Shown here piece after piece: positions 28,863-39,009 of a stretch of DNA of 64,000 bases (its first letter is position 1; every line of letters starts with the position of its first letter). Below the pieces are notes generated by a model, which ran no database searches, was not told the DNA's origin, and saw only the letters and a program-made list of their open reading frames with translations. The stretch lies in assembly GCA_964036045.1 (NCBI GenBank), contig OZ038399.1, forward strand, positions 28,295,216 to 28,359,215, written 5' to 3'. The position numbers and the translations under genes were made by a program. Source of the stretch: Eutreptiella sp. 'Long Island Sound 2002' (lineage: Eukaryota > Euglenozoa > Euglenophyceae > Eutreptiales > Eutreptiaceae).

Positions 28863-31800
28863 CAGTAACCGTGTCAATCTCTAATCTGGCGGTAAAAGGC
28901 GACTCTGATGTACGACTACGCTCAGCGCCAATTTACGTAATTAATTTAAGTTTCCTGGAAAATGGAAGGTCGTTGTCAATAACGGACGAAAAATTAATGC
29001 AGGTCCCCGAACACGCCGACAATGACGGTCCCAAGCACTGACCCGCGGCTCGTGCCAGGGGCGGAGCCAAAGGCTCTTGGTCGCGACACTGCAAAGAAAC
29101 CGCAGGCTGAAGTGAGAGCAGGCATATGAGTTTCGACCAAAAATTTTTCTTCGGTGCCTGTGGCGCCTCTGAAAACTCCGCACCACCGGAGGGGGGGGGG
29201 TGGGGGGGGGCTGGACCCCCCCCCCCACCACCCCCTTAAACAAAGCCGTGGCCGCCGCCTGCGGAGGGAGAGGGTGCAAGGGAAGGGACATTGGGCAAGC
29301 GGCGGGAGGCCCACAGGCGCCGCCCGCTGCAGACGGCAGCACCCCCCCGGCGTCATGCCCCCTGGACGGCCGGGGCCCACGATAGTCGCCGGGTACCATC
29401 GCCGGGGGCCGCGCCGGGGGCTGCCCGTGCCCCGGCCCCCCCACCCCCCGTTCAAAGCACAGGTCTGCACAGGGGCATCGGGTGCGGGGCCGCGGCACGA
29501 CACGAGACGCCGTGCCGCACGCACATGACCGCGGGTGACACGCCGGGGGGGGGGGCGTGTGCCGGGCATTGGGCCCGCCTCCCGGAGCCCTGGCGGCGGG
29601 AGCAGCACCGGCGTCCCCCGGGGCCGCCGGGGGGGCCAGAGGCCTGTGTGGGGCCTGTGAAGGGGCGGTGGGAGGCTGGCATTGCCCCTCCGCATGCGCC
29701 TGCCAACCCCCACCCCCCGTGCGGGGCCTTCGACGTGGGGGTGCCCCCCGGGGGGGGGGGGCGCGGCTCTTTGGTGGACCTTTTGTGGGGGGGAGGGGGG
29801 GGCGAGACGTGGATTGACACCGCTAACCGCCCCGGAGCGCAGCACCCTCTGAGGGCTTTGCCCCCCTTATCCCACCGCCAGCCCTGATCCCTCTCCCCCC
29901 CCCGCCCCTCATCACCGCCCCCACTGGCCCCGGGGGTGCCATGCCCCTCTTCGATCCGGAGGCATATCGCCGCAGACATTGGGCCGCGCGCGTTGACCGT
30001 TTGGCCACCGCCCCGGCGCTGCGGGCGCCGGCGGTTGTGGTGGTGCGCCGCGCGGCGGCGAAACGGCGGTCGTCGTTTGGGCACGGCCGGTGCGCGCGGG
30101 ACCTCGACACGCGATTCGCGCCGCCCCCACGGGCCCTGGCACCGCCTGCCCCCGGGCGGGCGTCACCAACACGCCACAGCCCCGTCTGCCCCGCCCCCTT
30201 TGTCCAATGGGTGACCCACTGCCGTGTGTCCTCACTACCCCTGTCTACCCCTGCCCTTAGCCTTGTCGCCGCGACCCATCGCCCGGGCCATGTCACTACT
30301 CCCGTTGCGGGGTCGCCACAGCGTTCACTCTGTTCCGGTTTTCTTGCCTCCCAACCCCTTGACCGCCCGTGCCATGCCCACGTCTGACCCGTCCCACTCC
30401 CGAGCGCCCCGTCGGTACTCGGCAGCAGGAACTATGACCATGACCCACACGGAGCGCAACGATCATGATTTACGCCGCGGCAGCGGCCGGAGCGTCTGGC
30501 CCGGGGCACCCAAATAGCGCGTGCGCATTCAACAATGGTATGCTTGGCCACCATCGTAGCAGCAGGGCCGGCGGTGTATGATAACTTGCAGGTTGCCCCC
30601 CCCCCCCCCTCAAGAGGCGCACACGTACGTACACGCAGAAGTGCCAATTGGCGTGCTCACTCAGTCTTGATTGTACACCCCCCCCCCCCCTCCCCCCCCA
30701 GTCGGCCCAAATTTCAGCCACCACAAAGCGAGGGTGCAGGCCGTGGGCTGGTTCCCCTTGGGGACCAGGAAATAGGGGAGCAGACCTTTTGCTGCCCCTA
30801 CCCCCCCCAACAGAAATGGGGCCGGACCGAAAGCAGGCCCAGCACCCCCCCCCCCCCAGCATGCCCTCGCACCCTCACAGCAGGCCGTCACATGGTGATC
30901 GAGGTCCCACCCCTCACGGACAGGGAGCGGACGCCGAACGACGAGTATGTTGGGATCTGGGACCCGCATGGTAACCCAGCAGGTGGTCCTCCTCTCCCAA
31001 ACAAGTGAGCAGGTAGACCCATCCACCACTAACCCCCCCCCCCCCCAGCCTGCGCCCCCGACGGGAGGGGTGCACGGAGTCGGCGCCCTCAGGGCCTAAA
31101 AAGTGGAGGCTGTGAAGGGCTCACAGCTTGACCGCTGTGGGTATCCCTTGAGCGACCTGCACAGGGAACCTCCAGGTGTGCGCGTGCCCCTCCAACTTCA
31201 TCACAGACGCCTAGGCCAGCACAGCCCCGTGCACTCCAGTGCAGTTGCGGGCGACCCCTGGAGGCCAGACAGCCACCTGCCGACCCCTGCCCCCCCCCCC
31301 CCTTCCTCGACGGAGAGGCCATTCGGGTGTGGTGCCCTCTGGGCCCCCTCGTCTACGCGGGCTGTAGCGCCGCAGCCAGTGCAGCCAGCACCGGTGGCAC
31401 CCACGGCAGGGAAGCACTCTTTGCGCCCTGGTGCCCCTCCACCTGCCCGCGGTACGCCCTCGGCCGTGGGGAGCCGGACCCAGCCCGCGTGGCAGCACCA
31501 CCTGTGCCTAAGGCAGTCAAGGAGTGCGGGTCTGACCCCAGTCGTGCCACGTACCACCGCCTTCCCGTGCCAACAGGCAGTCGTGGAGTGGTTGGGTAGC
31601 ATGTCCTAGTGACGTGGAGGTTGCGAGCCCAGGCCCACATCTCCCCCGGCGGGCTCAGAGTCAGGCTCTCCAGCCTCCCTGCCGGGGCCTGGAGCACCAG
31701 GCACACACTTCCCCGCACCATGTGCGCCAACGCCGAACAACAATGGAGCAAGCAGGTGTGCCACAGCCCCCCCCCCCCCTCCCTCCACAAACACACAAGG

Positions 31801-31970
31801 GCACATACACACAGGCACGGCGGCATCTCCCGCCCGCGAGCGCCACCGCGGGGTCTGGGGGCGGTCAGCAGTCCGGTAGGCCTTGTGACCGGACACCCTG
31901 GTACAGCCGCCCGGTCGGGTCCGGCAGGGAAGGCAGCGCGGACCGTGGGTAGGCGACCAGGTGAGGCCTT
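28863..31970. other. GC-rich DNA with homopolymers; no gene recognised
   Basis: Long C and G runs separate short open frames of Pro/Arg/Gly-rich composition. Several C runs end in AG (near 30,700, 30,858 and 31,050), like the cyclase acceptor. A short frame after the second reads VIEVPPLTDRERTPNDEY and could be a small exon, but I cannot assign it. Confidence 0.4.
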
Positions 31971-32003
31971 CACCCAACCCAACCCAACCCAACCCAACCC
32001 AAC
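31971..32003. repeat. (AACCC)n microsatellite
   Basis: About six perfect AACCC units. Too short and isolated to be a telomere. Confidence 0.8.
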
Positions 32004-34240
32004 CCCCCCTCCCCCAGTTTGCAGCCCTGCACTGGAGGTCGGCCTGTGGACCAGCCCTCCTGGCCCTCGTGTTCGGACTGCTTGGTTCACGGATCGTCAA
32101 TAATGCAGAGCAATACAGCGCAGTCAATGCCTGTGATTTTGTCTGGTTTCTTGCTGGTCCAGCAATCCGTCGCCAAGTTTACTGCACTAATCATCTGTTC
32201 AATGTCCGATGTTCGCAGCTCTGCCCCCAGAGACTGCATCCACCGCATTGGTGGGTGGTAATGTAGGGGATGCGGCACACAAACTCAGTTTTGCACATCC
32301 TCCTTTGGGCCCCTCCCCTGCTTCGGAGGGAATACGACTCCGTTGCGCAGTTTGTATGTGTACAGTGCCTGTTTCCATGTTTGTCCAGGGCTTTGCCTAC
32401 TTTTGTCAAGCACCACATGATTTCGCTTCCCAGCGTTTTTATGGTCCATCCAGTGGTGCATTATACGTTCCTGTCTGTTTCAAAACACCCACACTGCAGA
32501 CCTCCGTGGTACATGTCGTGGTCTGTGTCTGCAGCGTTGTGTCTCGTTATTGTGGATGTCTTCATTAGCATATGCCTCTGGAAGGTATGCAATGTCACGC
32601 ACCACAATATTTGCCCATACAGTCGCACCTGAAGGGCAGCTAAGGTTGAGCCTTTTCAAGTGCAGTCTTGCCATTTCCATCATGCAGAGTCACCGAAATG
32701 TCCAGAAGTACGGTGAATTCACCTGGTTGGGCCTTTTTAGCATGTGCAATATCTGCAATGTTGAAGTCTTCTAATTTGTCTCAGCATCACTCTTTTCTTG
32801 TACATTCCTTGTTTTTATTCATGCCATGATCCATTGATGGGGTGTGCAATTGATTTTCTGTGAGAACTGAATTTGAAGTGACAGGATTTGACAATCATGC
32901 CTGGTTGCTTCCAAGAATGCTGGTACATGACACCGCAGTCTCTTCCTCCCTTTCTGGATAATAACCATGAAGCACTACCTGAACTTTCAAAGCTGGCACC
33001 AGCGTTATGCAAGTATGGTCTTGTCCACCGCATCATCCCTGCAGTGCGGTTGGTGTTGGGACCATACACTGTGCAGCCCCAGTCACAAGAATGTGCATGA
33101 TCTTTGTTATTGATAGGATGACCAATGTGTGTTTGTGCTTTTGGAAGTTTCGGTTGAAAGGGGAAGAACCATTTTGATTTCCAATGTATGAGTCAGAATA
33201 TAAGGTACATGTATTTTCAAGAGCAGAGCCCCAGTCCCTCAAGTCCAGTTTTGCAATGTTTGTGTAGAAAGAGGCCGGCGATAAAAAGTCCAGGATTTGG
33301 GTGTATCCAATTTTTCAATCATGTGTATTGGAAGTGGCAGTCAATTGGACAAGTTGCACAAGGGGGAGAACAATGATCGAAGGGTCCTACTGGAGGGAGA
33401 ATACTGGTCGGAGGATACTTTTGGGGCACAAAAAGTACAAAAATCATGATGGCAAGGCAGTGTGGTCTGGGGCAATGCACTATTCATTTTTTCAAAGCAA
33501 AGCAGTCATTTTACATTACAATACAGAAAACACCCAGTGGTCTTTTCAGAACACACAGCAGTGATTTCAAATAAGATTGGAAATATGGGAAAAAATATTT
33601 TTTTTTGTGCCTGCAGCCAAGAAACAGCAACGGATGTTCCTGTGACAATTTGGAATTTGGAGTTTTTGTTTTGCATGCCCAGCCATGGTGGTTTTTGGTA
33701 ATTGCTAACAAACACAGCAATTCCCAAATTTGCATTTTGGAGTATTGGATAGGGTTTGTAGGTGGCCGTTTATTGTTGTAGTAGGAAAAATCAACAAAGA
33801 ATGGTTGCTCCAAAACATACCGTTCACTGCTTTTGTATTTGTTTAATATTTCATCAAACGGAGATTTTGATTAACACATGTAAGTTGCCGAATTTTATTT
33901 GAAAACCAAATACAAATTTGTGTAATCTTACCCTGCTCTAGCATTTTCATCCTGTGAATTAGGCACATGATTGCAATGGAGCAATGGGGGGGGATCATCG
34001 AATTGTGCAGGATTGATGGAATACAGCACATGGATACAGCTAAGGTATTAAAATGCATAACAAATCAAACGATAAGGTACGCGAGACGTATTGTAGAGAC
34101 ACTGGACACAGCAGCCAACGCAACTGACAAGATGGACAAACTAGACCCTACGATGGTATGACCGGCAGTTGGAAAGCAATGAAAGCAGGTTGGCTGCCCG
34201 CCGCTAAGGATTTATTAGAGGAGAGAAGGCATCTGCCTTT
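32004..34240. other. AT-richer block without a recognisable gene
   Basis: Base composition shifts clearly towards A and T relative to both sides. Short open frames occur on both strands, none with a motif I recognise. This could be intron, decayed repeat or a separate insertion. Confidence 0.4.
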
Positions 34241-34640
34241 TTGCTAAGGGGAAGCTCGATTGTACCCTATTGCTCCAGGGTGCCCTCCCGGATTAGGCCT
34301 TAGGTGGGACCCTTTGATGGAGCGGCAGGCAGGACCCCCACTGCAGCCGCAAGCCTCTGGTGGCAGTCAGGCTAGACCCCCCGACCTTACGGCCCCTGAG
34401 GCTCCAATGTTGCCGCCGAGCCGGTGCATCGGGAGACGTCAGCGACAGCTCGATTGTACCCCTTCTGGTACGAGCCATGGCTGCAAGCACCGGCGGTATG
34501 ACTGCTCGAACCCCAGTTGTCCAGGGGGTTGCCAAACTAGTGAGCCGGCCCAGTGCCGTACTCTTTCCCCCACGTTCACCCGGATTGACCTGGGACTCGA
34601 ACCCACGACCTTGCAGCCGTGTATTAGAAGAGAGGAGGGG
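34241..34640. repeat. tRNA-like B-box sequences and a short direct repeat
   Basis: AGCTCGATTGTACCC occurs at about 34,254 and 34,448. On the minus strand, GGGTTCGAGTCCCAGG (about 34,590-34,605) and GGGGTTCGAGCAG (about 34,500) resemble Pol III box B / T-arm sequences. No box A or acceptor stem is convincing, so this is probably a decayed SINE-like insertion. Confidence 0.4.
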
Positions 34641-34939
34641 GGGTCTGGGGCCCAAAAGTTTGTGTACACAAAATGGATTTTCCGCATTGTAAATTTCGCT
34701 TTTTCTCACTATGGTCACTTTGGTGTGGGGGGGGGGGGGGCTCCTCCGATGGGGTGCTCAATGAACCCGACGCCTCCAGGGGCCAGGGCGGCAAGGCATA
34801 TGAGCGCAAGCAAACGAATGGGGGCTGTGTCATGAGGGGGCTGGCAATGTCAGCACATAACGGAGCACCGTGCATAGTGTGTCTCCAGCGGTGACATCGT
34901 TTGCGATAGCATTCTGGAAATCTGTGCCCCTTTTATTAA

Positions 34940-35822
34940 GACACAGATCTTGGTGGTTTCAGCCTCAAGGGGATGGGGAGGGGCCTGTGCTGTGAGCGTT
35001 GCGGGGTAGCCCGGGTGCTGCAGGCGCTCAGAGATGGCGTGCGTGAGCGCCGCGCGCTGCAGCCGTAGCGTGGCGAAGGCCCAGGCGGTGTTGGCGACGT
35101 CCTGCGCGTTGCGGTCGCTGAAGCGGCCCCGCAACATCTCCTCAGCCACGGCCCCCATGAGGAGGCGGTGGCAGACCTCGACCTTGGCGTAGTCCCAGAG
35201 GATATTCCCGAGCTCCTAGGCCTTGCAGGAGGCGAGCAGGTCAGCCTTGAGGGCGTGGTCCGCGAGGGCCTCCAGCACCCGCAGGTCCCGGACGCCGAGC
35301 TTCCCGAGGGCCCAGGCCAGGTTGGCGACGTCCTGGGCAGTGAAGGTCGCAATTAAGGTTTGGAATCCGTTTTACCAATTAATCGGATAATCGGATTAAT
35401 TGGATTAATTGGGTTATTTAAAAACTGGTATAAACCAATTAATCGAATAAGTTATGTATAAAAGAAATATTTCGTTGATACACCATGAAATGTTTCCTAT
35501 CAAAAACCAGAGGATTTTGCAAAATCACAGGCAATTTGGGATAAAAGTCAAAGGTCTAGCATGTCTTTCACCTCTATTTTCCTGTTTACTATCCCTTAGG
35601 TAAAAGTTCACGGCTTTTTGGCAATAATTGCATTTTGTACAGACCACAATCGAAAATGACCGATTATTCTTATGTCATATAATGGGAATAACTGGTTATT
35701 TTTATAGAAATAATTGAAAACAATCGGTTATTTTTGCATGAAACCAATTCCCAACCTTAGTCGCAATGGACCCGTCCTCCAAGACGAGCTCCGTGAGCGT
35801 GGCCATCACCGGTTCGCTCTGT
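34940..35822 (-). pseudogene. OPR/FASTK-like helical-repeat protein exon, split by a MITE
   Basis: On the minus strand, excluding the insert at 35,354-35,759 and one 8-bp duplicate, the frame reads PVMATLTELVLEDGS, then FTAQDVANLAWALGKLG, then ELGNILWDYAKV, then NAQDVANTAWAFATLRLQ. These are repeated 'DVANTAWAFAxL' helices as in octotricopeptide or FASTK/RAP-type RNA-binding proteins, which in green algae mostly act on organellar RNAs. An AG acceptor near 35,822 (TCCTTCACAG on the minus strand) could start the exon. A TAG lies at 35,216-35,218 where related repeats usually have Gln. The 3' border is unclear because the frame becomes unlike a repeat near 35,000. Confidence 0.65.
35354..35759. 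mobile_element. hAT-type MITE, 406 bp
   Basis: An AT-rich block within GC-rich coding DNA, bounded by a perfect 8-bp direct repeat GTCGCAAT (35,346-35,353 and 35,760-35,767). Its ends are inverted: TAAGGTTTGGAAT on the left and, in reverse complement, TAAGGTTGGGAAT on the right (12 of 13 match). Eight-base duplications are the hallmark of hAT transposons. Removing the element and one duplicate leaves the surrounding repeat-protein frame open. It has no coding capacity, so it is non-autonomous. Confidence 0.9.
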
Positions 35823-36177
35823 GAAGGACCGCGGGTGTGGGGGCGCGGGCTCCGGGCCGTTCTTAACAAGGAAAAGAGGCATTTTTACCATCTAAAGTGT
35901 GCATGACTTCGGCTCTGAAGTGCTGAATGTTATGCTATCACTCAAAGTACCCCGGTACTACCTCCATGGGTCCCATCAACCCCCATAAATTGTTGTGGTG
36001 GCCCACCATTATGTTCATTCTTTGAGTGCGGCGGTGGCCGTCCGCACGGCCGGGGGAGCGACAGGCCCCCCGCGCGCACGGTGGGTGGCTCTTAACCGAC
36101 TGCGGCTCACAAGTGACCGACGGCGGTTGACGCGTAAAATTGAGCGGTTGGCAGTTGAGGGCGGTCAGGGGCCGGTG
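35823..36177. other. No gene recognised
   Basis: Contains a GTGACCGACGGCGGTTGACGC stretch near 36,112 that resembles the core of the cyclase-intron minisatellite. Otherwise featureless. Confidence 0.4.
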
Positions 36178-36831
36178 TCAAATTTTTTCCCTAATTCCTA
36201 CTGCCCGGACGGCCTTGCAGGATTTTGGTTGAGCGCCCTTTTTCAGGGTTAGCTTAACTGTCCCATAATCACCCCTTTTTTCTAGCATCTGGGGTGTAAC
36301 ATCTCCGTATTTCTTTGACTGAAATACAGATGCTCGAAACTTCTCGAGGATGGCTTCTCGAAAAGGTTCACAGTCTTCATATTGTTCATCCCCTTGTATA
36401 ACTGACCGTACCGACCTAGTATACAAGGGATTGCGAACTTGGTCACCCCATTCAGGTCTTCCTTGGTGTCTCATTTCTATTATGTCCTTCATCGGCATGT
36501 GCCGTGGATATTGTTGGGGAGGGTCCCAATCACCATGTTTCCTGCCTACAAAGTGTTGGTCAGAATCACCCCATGGATTAGTGGGGTAGGGGTCAACTTT
36601 ATGGGTTAATTCCCCATAGGGATCCTTCTCTTCGCCCCCCTCTTCGTCCATGTCTATTTGTGTCTGTTGCTGCCCTACGGCATCAAAATAGACAAGGCGA
36701 TAAGCAGGAGTGCGGAGAAGTCTCCCCTCCTTGGTCTCAAATATGGTTGAGTTGGGGGGGATATCTACCCAATCCACTGTGATTTCACCCATCATCCACC
36801 ACCAGTTGGACTGCTTTCGCGTACGAATCAA
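36178..36831 (-). pseudogene. Retrotransposon pol-like fragment
   Basis: A 217-codon minus-strand frame rich in Trp, Asp and Gln. Its last part, YGTVKLTLKKGAQPKS then AVRAVGIRE, resembles the segment just before the RT of Ty3/gypsy-type polyproteins (L-x-x-x-A-x-P and R-x-x-G-x-R-E). No RT, protease or integrase follows. The upstream A/T-rich stretch at about 36,900-37,200 with repeated ACGACGAAAATTTTT-like words could be its leader. I infer a truncated retroelement distinct from the gypsy element further right. Confidence 0.4.
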
Positions 36832-37473
36832 CTTGAAACCCTTGCAGCCGTCCCCAAAAACTTTTTGAACTGTCCCGGAATCTGTCGCGCGCGCTGGGGC
36901 CCTGTCCCAGAACGAAATAAAAAGATGAGTAAAACACGACGAAAAATTTTTCTGAATAGCTGAAAATAAAGCTAATTAGCATAAAAAACGCTTAGGCCGA
37001 AAAGCGCGCTGCGAAACGCGTAAAAACGCGACGAAAATTTTTTCGACGTGAAATAGGTGAATAGTTAACGCCGTAAGCACCGTAACGCTCGTGGGACCCC
37101 AACGCCGTCCTTGCCGTCGTCTAACTCGCTATAGGCGCAAAGAAAAACGCGTCGCGAGCAGCGCGTAAAACTCGAAAATTTTTCATAACTCGCCACGACC
37201 CCTCACGTCGCGCCCTGCCGCCTTTTTCTTCTTCTTCTCCATGCACCTCCCTCCCCGTCCTCGTGCCCATCACTCCCCTTGCCCTGCAGCTCAGGCGGCG
37301 GCCCTGGGGGAACGCGGTTAACCCTTAGCAATGAACGCCAACACGCTCCACGACGCCACACGAGAACAAGGCCGAGAACATCAAGAACAGCGGGTAGCAC
37401 GTAAGGCACAGCAGCGAACATGGTCTTGCTGCACGCGAGTGTGTTGGGTCGTGTATAATTTTATTTTATTTTC

Positions 37474-37480
<7 letters not shown>
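36832..37480. other. Leader-like non-coding DNA
   Basis: Repeats of GACGAAAA-TTTTT-TCG and AAAACGCG words, then a CTTCTT run and ordinary sequence. No gene seen. Confidence 0.4.

Positions 37481-37509
<29 letters not shown>
37481..37509. repeat. Poly(T) tract at the edge of the T-free region
   Basis: About 29 consecutive T on the plus strand, ending 33 bases before T disappears from the plus strand. Confidence 0.9.
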
Positions 37510-37513
<4 letters not shown>

Positions 37514-37542
37514 GAAATTTTGCAGAAGTTTTTCAAGTAGGT

Positions 37543-38785
37543 ACAGCCACACCCACGCAAGAAACAAACCCAACAAGGCGACAGGACAGGACACCACGGC
37601 ACCACGGGCAGCACGGCACCAGGGCACGAGGGAAAGAGCACCACAGCGCGCAGACACCACCACCGGGCAAAAAACAGCACAGCCAACCAACAGCACAACA
37701 CAGCACAGCGCGACAGCCCACAGAAGGACAAAGCAAGCCCCAACAGCACCGCAAAACGACAGCAGAGAGCAACAGCACAGCACCACGCGACAGCACAGCA
37801 CCACAGAACACGACACAGGAAAGCAGGGCACCACAGCAAACCACACCAACCACAGGGAAGCAGACCACGCGGCCAGACAGGGACACCGACACCGAAACAC
37901 GCCACCAGCAAACAACCACGGGCCAACAGACCCAGCACCGCACCACGGCACACCACATGAAACAGCACAACACACAGCAGCGCACCACAGCGCCAGGTGC
38001 CAGCAACGGCACGCACCACACGAACAGCACAACGCGAGCGCACCAGCACAGCGCAGCACAGCACCGCGCAGAACGGAGAGCACAGGGAACGCACAGCACA
38101 GCACCCCGGGACACACACAGCACAAAGCAGAGCGGCGAACAACAGCACGCACCACCGCGCCACAACAAAACACACACAGCACAGAGCACACAGCGCGGGG
38201 GAACACCGCAAAACACAGCGCCGAAGAGCACAGGGCCCCAGGGCGACGGGCAGCGCCAGAGGGCACGGCGCAACAAGCAGCGGCACCAAACGAGCGCACC
38301 ACAGCACAGGACAGCACACCACCGGGCGACACAACGCGCAGCAGCGCGGCGCGGCGCAGCACCCAGCCACGAACAGCACAACACGGCACGCAGCACCGAG
38401 CGGCGGCGACGGAAACCGGGAGAAACCAAAGGGGGGGGGTGGGGGGCAGCAACCGCGAGGGAGCAGCCAACAGCCAGGCGGAAAGCACGAAAGAGGAACA
38501 AGTGCACGGAGAGCAGAGAAGCGGCAGGCCAACAAAGCAAACAACGCAAGCGCCGAGGCCCAAGGCAACCGGGGCCGGAAACCAGAGAGAGCCGGAGACA
38601 ACGGGGGCGCACGGAGAAAGAAGAATGGGAAAAAAGAAAAAAAAAAAAAAAAAAAAACAACCAAGGCACCAAGCGGGAGCGAGTAAACACCGCGAGACAC
38701 ACAAGGGGAGGGGGGCGGGGGAGCAGCCACCAACGAGCAGCCAACGGCCAAGCGGGAGACACCAACCAACCAGGCAGCGGGAGGG

Positions 38786-38829
<44 letters not shown>

Positions 38830-38936
38830 AAAGCCCAGGGCAACGGGGAAAGGCAGCAGCAGCGAGAGAGAGGGGGGCAACCCCAGCCCGGAGGGGGCCA
38901 AGCAAAGCAGAAACACAAAGCGGCGAAAGGAAAAGG
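37543..38936. repeat. Plus strand almost devoid of T (six T in 1,394 bases)
   Basis: After T at 37,542 the next T are at 37,958, 37,998, 38,440, 38,503, 38,626 and 38,683, then 38,937. Runs without T reach 415 and 441 bases. The sequence is not a simple repeat, though CAGCAC and CACGG words are common, and it includes A runs near 38,636 and 38,788. The minus strand lacks A, so no stop codon can occur there, which explains the three long overlapping minus frames of 490-680 codons. Confidence 0.95.
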
Positions 38937-39009
38937 TGAGGCGCACCAGAACGCGCCCGGTAGCCGGCCCGCCCGACCCGGCCAAGCAGAGCACGCACAC
39001 GAACACACA

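Noticed and set aside
29941-30387. 148-codon Arg/Pro-rich plus-strand ORF
   Set aside because: No recognisable domain and composition typical of chance frames in this GC-rich stretch.
31971-32003. Telomeric repeat
   Set aside because: Only about six AACCC units in internal sequence; no array and no chromosome-end context.
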